Shown here piece after piece: positions 1-11,841 of a DNA stretch of 64,000 nucleotides. This stretch comes from Spongospora subterranea f. sp. subterranea (lineage: Eukaryota > Endomyxa: Phytomyxea > Phytomyxea > Plasmodiophorida). The notes under the pieces are model-generated. The model worked only from the letters and a program-made list of their open reading frames with translations. It was not told the origin of the DNA and ran no database searches. Positions within the stretch are counted from its first letter, which is position 1; the number at the start of each line of letters is the position of its first letter. The DNA lies in NCBI GenBank assembly GCA_049724395.1, contig JAUGWO010000069.1, forward strand, positions 310,001-374,000, in the 5' to 3' direction. A program made the translations under genes and the position numbers.

Positions 1-3000
1 ACATTTCGATAAACCTGGCTGCATCGTTCATACAGTTGTGCACGGTCCAGAGCATGACATGCAGCTAGCAAAATGCGAATAAAACGGTCAAAAAGAGATA
101 CTCCTTCTTGATCACTTTCGATTAACTGGAGATTGTTGAACGCATGGGTCTTGGTGGCGTATCCAGGACAATTCCATTTGCTCAACTGTGTTATGGATGC
201 ATCGCAATCTATGCAAAGCACGGAAGGCGGCAGAGTGACATTTGACGGCTCAGTTAATTCTCTTTGTGAATGCATTTCAATAATCATGACCGAAATAGCT
301 AAAAGCGACTGTGCAGCTTCAGCATACTTTGCACGCTTATTGCAATGATCGGCTAATCTTTGAAGCCATTGTATGCGAATTGAAGGAATATGACTATAGG
401 CTTGGGCCATTCCTACAAGTAAATCCTCATACAGGGCACAATCAGCAGCTTCTTCTTGAAGTAAACGTTCTTGTCGAGCAATCTCCCGAGTATCTGCCAG
501 AATCGCCAGCAACTGAGTGATGACTTGATTTAAACCAGGAATTGCTGAGGACGGAATCGATCTAAAAGCTTGTGATAAACGCTGAGCAGATTCACTGGAC
601 ATGATTTCAACCATGCTTGAAAGAGAAGATGTCACCGCTGATAAGAATAGTTTCAAAGTACCGTTTGAGGCTAAATCAGCTCCCGCAACCCAGTATAAGG
701 TTGATGCAGCATTGGCACGAATATCGACAGAAGACGATGTACAATGGACAAGGATACGTTTGATGAGATCACTTAGCGAGTGCGATCGAAGAATGACAGG
801 CCCGCATGCGAAAAGCAAATGTCTAAGGAGAGGATACAGGGCGACATGAATGTGGATTGGCTGTTGACAGGAGAAAATGGTTGATATCAATTGAACTATT
901 CGATTGCAAAAATTTAACTGCCCGTCCGGCATATGGTCAGTTGAAGACTTGGGCGATACTGCTGCATTATCTGGCCATCGGGAGCCAATGCAACTGATAA
1001 TCCATTCGAAGAGACACTGTTCCAACGACTTCTGTCATACCGGACTCGAATTCGCAAAGCCTCTTAACTAGATCAAGTCCCTATAAAGCACATGAGTTAT
1101 ATAATTTTTGATGAAATTTGATGTCAGACCTCACGCCCGGAGACCGTTTCGTTCATTTTTGCACCACTTTTGTCGACTGTGCGACGTAATGAGCCATGTG
1201 CAGCCATTTGTGCCCGCTTTTGCCTTAAACTCAGTTTGACGCTACCGTTTGAAGGTGTGGATATGATTGTATTGCCTTGGGACCTTGAAGGAGATGCCCA
1301 AGACCCTCGAGATTTTGAACCAGAGGAAGGGACATTTAAGCCTGGTCCCGCGACGCCACGGGTCAGCGTTCCCATTAATGCTTCGATGTTTGATTTGAGA
1401 TCTATGCCCCCGCCACCTGAATCCACTCCGAATAAAGAAAAACAAGATTCCGGAGCTACAATGGAATCAAACTCCGCTTGAGTTCGTCCTGATATTCCAA
1501 CATAATCAAAGTGTTGAAGTGAAAGGCACAATAGCTGATCAACTCCGGTTAAGATTTCAATATCTTCTTCTTTTATCCTATAAATTAGAGTAAATCAATT
1601 GGCCTATTAACCAGATAGGAAGAATACCAAAGCGAAAGCTGATGATCTGGTAGCAGGTTAATTATCCATACAATGACCGCCAGGAGATCGCGTTGTGATT
1701 TATCGTTCATTTCTTTGATTATGGCAACACGGTCACCGATAGATTGAACTAAAGGTAAGAAAGAAACTATGCAACATCACCATTTAAACTCGGGTTTGAA
1801 AAATAGCAAAACAACTAACCTGCCAACCTTGAACGCTGGCTCCTTGAGAGAGCCGCGTCTCGATCAAGTTTCGTGCAAATTTTTCGCAGAGATTTGAAAA
1901 TTGCAGCGCGTATAGAGGCTTCAGGAAAATCGCAGTGCATTTCTATGAAATGAATCAAAAGGGATTGAAGAGGATATAATTGAAATATCCCGTTTATAGA
2001 AACAGGAGATGAAGAAGTTTCCTGCAGTATCCCAGTGATACGGGATATTGACGGGGAGTCGAAAACAATTTCAAGAAACCGCGATTTGAACTCCACCAAA
2101 ACAGAATCTTTGGAAGCGTCGATGGATTCTATGTAATGAGTAATCAAGGAAATTACCTAAAAACGTTGATATTCGCGGATGCAGGTAATACGAGGACAAT
2201 GATTACCAGATCTTTGTCGAATAGATTAAACAAATCCATGAAAAATAAAGCAATGCAAGAGTTCGCCGTTCTTAAAGCGGAAATTCCAAGGGGCTATGTA
2301 CAGGTCAGAACAATCCTTCCAACCTACGATTGTTACATACGGATCGATGAGTCGACATTCGTGAAGCAAGGAGGCCAAAAACATGAAAAAGGGTTGTATA
2401 CATCTCTTGAGTCGATAGACAGTTTCGAAGTAGTTCTAATCCGGCAACCTTCACGAAGCAGTCAAGCCAGAACCAAAGGTTTCGTACAACCAAATGACGT
2501 TTGGCCTCGAATTCCTCCTCTTCCTGTTAGGATGTTATCACCTGCCTAAGTCAAATTACATACACTAACTAAATGTTGCAACCCGAGCTTAAGCATGGAC
2601 GCTAAACGAATAGCACAACAATCGTCCCGTAAGCTATGCTGAACGAATGCAGATACCAGTGACGACCTAAATGTGCCATCATCACTGTGCTGACGTATTT
2701 GATGAACCACAATATCTAGAGCACAAAAGCAAGTATACTGCAAGCGACAGGAACGAAATGATCCCATCCTGTTGAAGAGAAACGACATGATAGCAGGGAG
2801 ATACTGGACTAAACTGGAGATTGCACAGTTCCGCATGCGATCGAGACATTGATGAGTGTCAAATTGGCCGAAACGACTGTCATCGACATCATCATCAGAA
2901 GATAGAACAGGCAGTAGCGCAATAAACGAGTTCAGGTTCGAGTCTGTGCAAAACAGACACGAAACAGACCGCAATCTGATCTGAAAGCAATCTGCGGTTT

Positions 3001-5312
3001 GCATTCGAAAATGAATATTTGCGTTTTCAGCGCGAGCTTCGAATTTGCTGATGTAGTGATCTGGCAGCCTAGCTGCAATGGCCAATGAATAAATACCATC
3101 GGATGCAAGCATGTTTCCCTTGAACAACGGAAATATGGAATAACCAATCACCTCTTCGGTAGGTTTGCCTCTATTAAACTAATTAGCACGTAGTATAAGT
3201 GCAAATACCACCCCCTACAATTTCTTCTGACAAGAGATGTGATAAAAAGTGAAAAAAATGTGGACAAATTCCGACATCGATAAAGGAAGCATGATCTACA
3301 CTGAATGTTAAGGAGCGTCTATCTATGGCATTAAACAACTCGCGAACCTTCATTTCATCAAGCATGAAGGGGGACTTGTTATGATAAACCACCTGCGTGG
3401 TCTGAGATGCACAAAAAGCTGACTACGTTCGTCAATTACCAGTGGGCCGTGCACAACAAGTTAAGATACCTGTGATGATTTGCCAAAGAATGTTTTGACG
3501 CCATCAGAGTCTAGAGCCGCGTCTGAAAGCCTGATTTCAACCTTACATGCGATATTGCGATATTTCTGACGGTGACGTATATTTGTCAAAAAACGTTGGC
3601 GTGAGGAGAACGGACCTCGATACCTGAAATTGCACGCGAAGCGGATACACGTATAAAGAATTTACAAAATGAGCAATAGGTTGGGTAACCGGCTCACTAT
3701 ATAGAGGGAAATACTGCACTTCTCTTACTGGACCTAACATGGAGAGAGTCACTAAAACGCGCTACGGTTGTCGACAATTTGATTCACCTTGCACCGCGTG
3801 GTCCCAAACATTTGAAGGGGCTTTTAAAGGTATTAAACTGGGATCCACACAATTTAAGGGCATCCGCTTCCCATCCAAAAGATAAAGTTCGGCGGCAAAC
3901 TCAACATTAGGTAAAAGCTACAATGATTGCGTTTAAGGCATAACTAGCAATTCGAATTCATAAGCGGCGAACCTTCTTTTTGAGGTTAATGGGGAGGTCC
4001 TGCGATGGCAAATTATATTCTCTTAGCTGTTCGAGAAAGGTGACTTCATCTACAGCCTGTTTCTCGATAAATATATGCTGAGAAAGAACTGTAGGAGTGT
4101 CATGTAGCAGATCTCCAGTATCCGAGAATAATGGTATGACAGAGACACCAAAACTCTGGCGGTATTCTGACAAACGATTTATGGTTGTACGGACCCTTTT
4201 GCTAATCTTATCCAGCTCGTTTGGAGCTCGCTGAAACGAAGGAATTAATATGATAAATTCAGCACCAATAAGATAATTACTCCTTTTTCTTTGAGATATG
4301 GTTCAAACGCTTCTTCAGGATCGCCTTGCAAGATTCGCTCGATGCGAAGCACCAAAACTACTAATGGATGGCGGTCGGGGATTGTAAAAAGCGCATTGCG
4401 GCAAAGCGTGATTTCGTCGGCGGCCAAACGCCAAACAGATAGTCCTGAAGTTAATACCTGAGCTGAGAATTACTAGGGTTATTACAAAGAAACACGCTAA
4501 CTCACATCTTCTGAATTGAGATCGAAGTAAAAATTTTCCGAAATCCGGCCGCCGTTTGGACGAAGATCATATATGGCCAGGGAACAGAAAAACGGTTCCA
4601 ATGCGCCGACACACATGGTGAGTCGTTGAATCGAGCAGAAAAGTGGGGCAGAATGGGTTTGTGGACCGTCTCCCCACATCGGAACATGATATCTGGAGCA
4701 ATCGGATTTTTCCAGCGAGTCTGGACACTGCCAATCGGGGTCGTACCTCCATAAAGCCGACACAGCATTTTCATATAACGTTTTTCCAAATTGGCAAGCA
4801 GTATTGAGTTCAATGGGAGAATAGAGCTCATCCAATAAGAGAGCAGATGCATCAAGCACATGAAGGTCATCTGTTCGGGATTTATCGATTTGAGTAGTTG
4901 CTGTGGTCTGGCTCATTTGAATCTGTGCGCGCTTTTCCCGGAGAGTCGTAGATTGAATCTGATCGGATGGGGCTCGAGTAAATAAATCGACCAACGCCGG
5001 TCTGGACGGAGAATGAGATGAAGGGGATTGAGCAATATCAAGGTGGCCATCATCAATTGTATGGCGATGATGCACAGTTTGGACAAGCGCTGGAACATAG
5101 GGGTCCACTGGAGCGTTGATCACGTTTAGACGTGGCCGTACAAGCTCGTCTAAGGCGTGCAATACCAAAGGACTGGATACAGGCGGGACACTCGGGACAA
5201 AATCCCCAGTGAAACGATTAGGAGTAGGCAACGAGATTAACGACGGCAGCGGTAGACATGGCTTGGTGGAGTACTCTCTAACAGGCGATGACGGCGCCGG
5301 TTGTCGAGCCAT
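1..5312 (-). CDS. DOCK-family (zizimin-like) guanine nucleotide exchange factor, N-terminal two-thirds
   Basis: This is a multi-exon minus-strand gene that continues beyond position 1. DOCK proteins activate Rac/Cdc42 GTPases at membranes: DHR-1 binds phosphoinositides and DHR-2 is the exchange domain. The first large exon (about 4505-5312, ATG at 5312) ends with the DOCK signature EPFFCSLAIYDLRP...ISENFYFDLN just before a GT donor. Further exons carry the C2/DHR-1 core: LVLRIERILQGDPEEAFEPY (about 4290-4360), LSEYRQSFGVSVIPLF (about 4120-4180), NSLYVYPL (about 3650), VVYHNKSPFMLDEMKV (about 3350-3395) and IGYSIFPLF...LASDGIYSLAI (about 3060-3150). Later exons between 1100 and 3000 look like the helical middle region. 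DHR-2 is not in the window and should lie to the left. Family membership is well supported. Exon limits below about 2500 are uncertain, and the subfamily (DOCK-C/D rather than DOCK-A) is inferred from the ISENFYFDLN motif. Confidence 0.82.
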
Positions 5313-6727
5313 TACGTGTTCGATCACAGGAGTTCAGATACAGGCAAGATGCATATCATTTCCCCGATCATTCATCTGTTCAATACTTCAATCAAAATGA
5401 AACAGAGACTCATAAATTACAGGTGTAGTGTATACATAGGGGCAGCCAGGATGCTTGGTTCAGACTTGAGAGCCATACCCAAATACAGCCCCCCAAACCT
5501 GAAAGGTAACCGAGGACAGGTAACGTGGACTGTGTTCACTTCCAGTCATTGCCCAACCTGCCGTGCGCCGTATTTGTAAATCCAAGTCACATGTATCAAA
5601 AAGACAGGATATGGGTCGATCGGGTTCCCGACAGCTATGGCGGTACCAGAATGTGCGTTTGGTGCCAATCTCTGGTGATCTGCAACAGAATCTATTCGTG
5701 TTTGACAGCTGAAACTAGCAAACGAGTTTGGCAATACTGGCATCCTGCATTGCTAGAGCTAACCAAAGCTGGCTCTGATGGATGACGGCTGAACTACCGA
5801 ACATCAACATTTTTTAACATTTGGCAGATCATGCAAGCAAGGGAGAAAAAGGGGACATGTTCGAGTTTCAAATCTTTTTGAAAACAGCATCAAACTGAAT
5901 TGCTCCTTTCTCGCAAGCTGGTTGCCAACAGGGTCGATCATTTAGTGAATTGCAAGGATATAAAATCGTCCAACTACGATTGCTTGCTTGAAAAGAAGCG
6001 ATTCGTCTGCCTCGCGAATTATCTACCTGGCGAACTTCAAATGTATACCGATCCGGGCCATCCACCAATTTCGTGACGGATGGACTTGTAATCGAATGTT
6101 AAAAAAGCACTCAGCAAATAAAACAATTTCCGACTGAAGTGAACTTAACCATCCAAACTGGGTAGTCGAAAGAGGACAATATGGGCTTCATCCGAAAAAT
6201 CTTTGTGATTCAGATCAGTAATTTCTGAAAAATAGAAACATAGAAATAAGAATGGAGAAAATCTGAAAATAGTCGACAAAATTGTACCCGCCGCGTTCTT
6301 ACTCAAAATGATACGAAAGGTTTCTTGCAGATTCTGACCTCTTGCATAAATTCGCCTACTTCAATCATCGGGAGACAGTCTTGTAAATCACAACATCTTG
6401 TTCGAAATTATTTGGATTCAAATATCGCTGCCCACATTATCCTGCAAGTTTTTGGCTTTATTGTTTGGGCTTTGGCGTTATTTATCAATTCCAAACGCAT
6501 ATTGGGGTTTTTTGAGCGCGCGTGTCAGGATTGAGAGGCCCCGGCATAACAGAGGATGGCGGTACCTGTTTAATGAGCAAGCCAGAGCCTGCGAGGAATA
6601 GCGCCAGCCATATGTATTGGGACCGCTCCCTTCATGACATCATCAATATCTATTCGCCCCAGCGTGTAATCGGAAGGTGTCACCAGACATTGTATGCCTG
6701 TAGATATTTCTGCGGTTTCTAGTGATC
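5313..6727. other. Intergenic stretch between DOCK and PSD; no recognised gene
   Basis: About 1.4 kb separates two divergently transcribed genes. Short open frames exist: a 66-codon minus frame at 5868-6068 rich in W, C and R, and a plus frame at 6325-6534 with one hydrophobic stretch (IILQVFGFIVWALALFI). None matches a family I recognise and none shows convincing splice partners. The stretch may hold the promoters of both neighbours and perhaps an unrecognised short gene. Confidence 0.4.
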
Positions 6728-7762
6728 ATGGCGCTAATAGGCCATCTTTTCCTGACGATTCGCCGCCTCCTTCTTCCTGCTGCTGCCCTGGCGCCTCCTG
6801 CTGCCGTTTACGCCTCATACAAATGGACTCCTCCGCTGGTCAGCCTACCTAGCCAAGACCTGCCTCCACCTCTCTCCACCTCTGCCGCCTTGCGCGCCGC
6901 CCTTCATTATCTGCCCTCCCGTGCTCTGTCTCGATTCTATGGCGCCGCCTCATCGTGTGAGCTGCCGAGCCCGCTTAGGGCACCGTTATACTCGCTTTGG
7001 GCCCGTGTATTCTCCTCCGATATGGCGGCAATCCGATATCCACTTGCCGCTCATCTGTCTCTACAGGAATTCTTCACCAGACCTCTTCGCAAAACTGCCC
7101 GGCCCATCGCCGCGGCTGATCTAGTTTCTCCAGCCGACGGTCTGGTCACTGTTATTGGGCGGGTAGGATCGGATGGGCGTCTGGAACAAATCAAGGGCTC
7201 GTCTTACAGCCTTGGCGCCTTCTTAACTTGTCAGCCCAGTTCCTGTAGCCCAGGAGCCGCCCTCTATTATGCGGTCATCTATCTGGGCCCTGGCGATTAC
7301 CACCGAATCCATTCCTCGTCCGATTGGCTGTTATGCGACCGGACTCATTGCCCAGGTGATCTGTTCCCGGTCAACCCTTCTCTACTCAAGCATATCCCAG
7401 CCCTATTTTCTCTCAACGAGCGTGTTGTCCTGACAGGCACGTGGCGCCATGGTTTCTATTCCCTGACCGCTGTTGGCGCCTATAATGTCGGCTCGATCCA
7501 CCTGAACGTTGAGCCTGATCTGCAGACCAATGTGTCCGATCATAGCTATGGGACGGATGCAAGCGGACAACCCATTGCACATAGGAGAAGAATAGGACCA
7601 ATGCAAATAGAGAAAGGTCAAGAAATTGGCAGGTTCATGCTTGGATCAACAGTAGTTCTTGTTTGGGAAGCACCAGAACAGTTCACGTTTAATGTAATTC
7701 CTGGCCAGAAAATACTAATGGGTCAAAATATTGGATCGGTTATTGATGACCCTCCAAAATAA
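6728..7762 (+). CDS. PSD1: Phosphatidylserine decarboxylase, mitochondrial PSD1 type
   Basis: A single uninterrupted 344-codon frame starts at ATG 6728; a GTG lies two codons upstream, but ATG is the normal eukaryotic start. The enzyme converts phosphatidylserine to phosphatidylethanolamine in the inner mitochondrial membrane. The N-terminus is basic and hydrophobic (LTIRRLLLPAAALAPPAAVY), fitting a targeting sequence plus membrane anchor. The Asp of SPADG (about residue 137) and the His of DYHRIHS (about 192-195) fit the self-cleavage triad. The LGST motif at about 305-308, within GRFMLGSTVVLVWEAP, is the self-cleavage site whose Ser becomes the pyruvoyl group. Length is slightly short for PSD1 but complete. 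It is intronless, unlike most neighbours. The 5' half is C-rich and GC-richer than its surroundings. Confidence 0.95.
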   Translation: MALIGHLFLTIRRLLLPAAALAPPAAVYASYKWTPPLVSLPSQDLPPPLSTSAALRAALHYLPSRALSRFYGAASSCELPSPLRAPLYSLWARVFSSDMAAIRYPLAAHLSLQEFFTRPLRKTARPIAAADLVSPADGLVTVIGRVGSDGRLEQIKGSSYSLGAFLTCQPSSCSPGAALYYAVIYLGPGDYHRIHSSSDWLLCDRTHCPGDLFPVNPSLLKHIPALFSLNERVVLTGTWRHGFYSLTAVGAYNVGSIHLNVEPDLQTNVSDHSYGTDASGQPIAHRRRIGPMQIEKGQEIGRFMLGSTVVLVWEAPEQFTFNVIPGQKILMGQNIGSVIDDPPK

Positions 7763-10706
7763 TAACATCCCTGATTAACTGTCATTTTTTCTGCATTGCA
7801 TTGGTCGCACGATGTCTTCGTTATTGAGATTTTCGGAAGTGAACAGTATCAGCAAATGATCTGGAAAAAAGTGTTTGTTTGAAACAACGGTAATGCCAAA
7901 CAGAATTGTGTGTAGCTCGCCTTAGATTACTACACGTGTGCCGAAGGGGTCGCTTTACACATTATCTGGGACAGGTACTATCGTCAAAGGTTCTTTCGTT
8001 CTCACGATTTCATTTTCTCATCTGCGCTCAAGAAGACCTTCCACTTTGAACCGGCGCGATGCGATTGTTGAGATCGAGCTTTGCCGTTAAATGAACCTGG
8101 TCAGCATTCTTGTCTTTCCGACTATGACGAAGAGAATATCGATGACCCGACTGATATAGAACATCCAACTATGACATCAGATTGGTCAAATTCATTTACC
8201 CTATGAACGTGTCAGAGAAAGCGAGAATCATTGTGGTTGGGCCCAGATAGATCACCTGATTTGAGTCATTTGACTCCTGATTATTCATGATTTTCGATTA
8301 GAGTCACCACAATTACATATACGATTACCCTGATGGAGTGGCTTCATTAATATCCATCAAATGCCCAACTCATCTGATCGCTATTTTCGTTGGCAATTCA
8401 AAAAATGTACGAGGTTTCTCCGGACCGGCAACGATGGTGCGAATATGTGTTGGGGTTCTATTATGTTCAGTACCGGGCAGTGATATTCGATGATGAATGG
8501 GATCAAGGGCACTTACATGTGCACATGGTTAGAGATGGAGAATCCGTTTTAAGCGGTAGCGCCAGTATTTGACGATACGATGGGAATGATGTTTGCGAGC
8601 CAGATGACGAGTAGGTCGAGGGTGTGAAGAATTTAGGGACGAGGAACAAGGTACACCATGAGCAATTCCAGACCTGGATAACGATAGAGATTATCGTAAA
8701 ACTGGACGCGTTCATCGCGCAGTCCTAAATTGATGGCGGAATCTGCTTGAGAAGCGCTACCGATTATTCTTCTTGGAACACTGGACTGATATTCCTCTGG
8801 GAAATAATGTCCCCTCAAAGTGGACATTATTAGAGCGATGAGGAGATGGTGCCTACCGTATTCCCCCGAACACAACGCCTAGGCGTCCTATTCCAATAGT
8901 GCCCCTACTGGTCGTTCGGAAGAAATAGAACGTCTAGGCGTTCTATAGGGAGCAAGGGGAGCAGACTTATTGGAAACACGCTCTGGCCGTTCGTTCATCC
9001 GGTTTCCTTCTGGTGATACAGATTCGTTGATATGACACGGTATGTGTAAATACATTTAGTGTATCTTGCTGTATTCACCACAGTGTGTCTCAAGTTCGAG
9101 GTTTGGATTTGTAATGGTCCGGTATGCGCTCGACAGCGACAATGACGTCTGATTCGGAGAATTCAATTAAATACTGTATTCAGCATTATTTCGGTTTGCC
9201 TTTGGATATTATCACTCTTCAGAGTGGCCAAGAAGACTTATTCACTCGTGGAAGTTTTGCCATCTCAGGAATACACTTACGTCAACGATACCAGAACTCT
9301 AGTCGGTCAATATCTGTCTAGTTGCATTTGGCGGACAGGCTGACAAAAAGGCATATTTGATTGAAGAAGGCTCAGAAGTCCGCTCGATTCCCGTCAAACT
9401 TTTCAGGTGTCGCCAATCTTGGCCCGAGGAGGTGTTGGGTCTTTGGCATACCCATCGCTCGACCCTATGCTTCCGGATCCTGTCCCATCCGTAATGCTCG
9501 GCTTCTTATACGACAGGAGTTCCTCATGTAGCTGCTGGTTGGCTCGCGTGGCAGCCGCCATTTCTTGGCACTGTTCTGCGCCCGATGGCGCTGAGACGGG
9601 GTCAGGTGCGTTCATGACGGTGACGGTGACGGGCGGAGCTGGGTGTTGTGGGAATTCACATAACACTGTAAAATCGGTCTCTGGTAACGAACGGGCGGAC
9701 GAGCGGACGAACGTCGGGAAGGCGGACTGGGCGGGGAGGGATACACAGTTACACCAAACCAACCCAAAAGGTACTATCACAAGGCCATCGTTCTCGGGTC
9801 CTTGTACTAAGACTCTTGGATCATGACAATTCAGGGTTCAATTCAACGAGACCGTCAAATGCAATCCCGCGTTCTCCAGGACTTTGACAGTACTGTACAC
9901 TTGTTCCTTCAGTGGGCGCAACCCTGGCAAATTCATAACATAACGATCGACTGTTCTGACTTATGAGCTCTTAGTGTTATTCCCATCCACGCAACAACTC
10001 GTTTCATTCATCAATTGAATTCATTTTAGCAACATTAATTTGGAAAAATTTGCTCATTCCTTTCACTTATCATGCTTGTTCCTACTCTCCCATTCCTTCT
10101 GTCACTTGTTATTCTCATTTCTTCAACAGATTCAGAGTCTCAATCTGCCGATTGTGCGGAAACTGCACTCACATCGAATCACAATCGGTAGACTTGGGAC
10201 TCTTAATCTGTCAAAATAGTGAGAGTGACAGGGGAGGGCAGAAATGATAGAGTAGGAAAGAGGGCGATAAGTGATGAGTTTCATAAAGAAAGGGGTCATT
10301 CTCATTACTCTTCAACCCAGACCACACCGACTAATCGCCTTTGCTGTTAAGATGACGACCATGTGCACAGTGCACTGGATGAACCGCTTCCTGTTCATTG
10401 GTTGTTATCAACATTCAATTGTTTTGGTATGAATGAAAGCTACTGTAGCAGCCATTAGAGAAGATTGGATCAATTCTTCTGTCAAGACATTCAAAAGACT
10501 GGATGAGATCAGAGGTCTTTCAAAACTGTATGGACATAGTTAATTTGAGTGATTTCTTTCATTCCGTGGTCTAGAAAATAGTAAAAACCACTGCTTATCA
10601 CGATAATTATATACTCCAATGACATGTGAAGGCCAAGTCTGTTTCAAAATATATGTCGCTCTGCTTTGGCTCAACGAAAACACATAAAAATACTAGATTT
10701 TGGCGG
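7763..10706. other. Gene-poor stretch, about 2.9 kb; no recognised gene
   Basis: No frame here matches a family I know. Between about 8100 and 9330 short acidic, interrupted frames alternate, which looks like an eroded coding element, but I cannot assign it. At 9403-9826 both strands stay open for about 125-139 codons because of local GC-rich composition; the minus frame is rich in P, A, S and T. I see no terminal repeats framing the region. A paired palindrome at 8874-8949 is listed separately. Confidence 0.4.
8874..8949. repeat. Paired short palindromes in inverted orientation
   Basis: Two near-palindromic blocks centred on GCCTAGGC (about 8877-8884) and GTCTAGGC (about 8932-8939) lie about 50 bases apart. 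The second block is an imperfect inverted copy of the first over about 22 bases (AATAGRACGYCTAGGCGTT). Together they can form nested hairpins. They could be an end of a decayed mobile element or a protein-binding site. Confidence 0.45.
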
Positions 10707-11484
10707 TCATAGCATATATATGACCGAGATATAAATCATTGTCAGCGTCGTTCGCCATATGACAAAAGTTGCACAAATGGTTCTGGCACATAACGAAATG
10801 TTCCATCCAGAAAGAGCGTTACCCCTGATCGTTTCGAGATTGATTTTTTGCCAGAGCTGGGTGTCCCCATGCTCAAACTTTGCCTTTATTGACGCCGTCA
10901 AAGACAGGACTGTTGAATAACAAAAACGACGGCATGCGGTCACGGGAGCGAGCAAGATCATTCTCCTCAACGTCTCGCCAACGATCCGCTGGCCGCCCCC
11001 CCGATTGAATAAAATTTCCCCGTTTGATAACCGTTTGTTTGTTGATATCATTGAAACGCGATAATAAAGTCTCGCTGATATCTGCCCAGATTTGTGTCGC
11101 AGACTTAGATCTGTCAGATAGCGCCAACTCATCTACCATATCTCGCATCTACCAGAGTAGTTAAGTTTGAAGAACCATCAGTGTTTCCTTGTTAGACTTA
11201 CTCTTGGCTCAAGGTCAACTGATTCGCCGTCGACATTGAGAGGTTGACAAAGTTGTGGACTGAGGTCAGATATTTCCGTCGGGACTGATTACAAGCCTTG
11301 AGGAGCACCCTTGTTTCCTCAGCCGAGAGCTTCGAAATTTTGAACAACGATAATACTTGGCGTTGTTTTTGGCGTTGCTGAACATATATTTATACCCATT
11401 CCAGATGATCTGAGCAGTACCCTCCTTGTAGCGCGGCATTAGCGCCGCCCAACAGGTATTGTTGTCAAAGTCTACCGATATCAA
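10707..11484 (-). pseudogene. FLYWCH zinc-finger / MULE-type transposon relic
   Basis: On the minus strand a FLYWCH-type zinc finger is readable at 11270-11430: IIWNGYKYMFSN...AKYYRCSKFR...GCSSRLVISPDG, with the spaced aromatic, Cys and Arg residues of that domain. In FLYWCH-carrying Mutator-like transposases such a finger sits at the N-terminus. The next readable segment (about 10873-11148), beginning MRDMVDELALSDRSKSATQI, resembles the helical stretch that follows it. A further frame (10707 onward) contains LWQKINLETIRG. The frame is interrupted after the finger and no DDE catalytic core is readable, so this is a fragment. A small domesticated gene with unseen introns is a weaker alternative. 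Confidence 0.6.
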
Positions 11485-11650
11485 CCAACTACACCGTCAA
11501 CCGTATTTAGTGTGAGTGGACAAATCAAGGATGGCAGAGCGGGGGTTTTCACCCAGAAGGTTTTTGAGGTTACTGTATTTGGAAAAACCTTTTTTGCCTT
11601 TCAGATAGGAAAATAAGGTTTTTCAAGGTTTTTGAAATAATGCGCAAGTA

Positions 11651-11675
11651 CAGTAGCGGACACCTTAACTCTGTA
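11651..11675 (+). repeat. Left terminal inverted repeat of mariner-1
   Basis: These 25 bases (CAGTAGCGGACACC...CTGTA) are the exact reverse complement of 14094-14118. The same end sequence recurs at 20065-20089, marking the matching end of a truncated second copy. Confidence 0.95.
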
Positions 11676-11841
11676 CTTTGTTTCAATCTCAAATCTGAAA
11701 AATGCGCGCAGTTTTATATAGTGCGTGAGGAAAATTGAAAATATTCTGATTTATTCGAGGTTTTGCAATATGCGCAGAGGAATCTTGCGATGACCGCGGT
11801 ACTGTTTGACTGCAAACTCAATTTGTTTGTGATTGAGAGAA

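Noticed and set aside
9403-9826. Overlapping open frames on both strands (about 125-139 codons)
   Set aside because: Both are GC-rich, low-complexity frames over the same bases with no recognisable domain. Composition explains the lack of stops, and I could not choose a strand.
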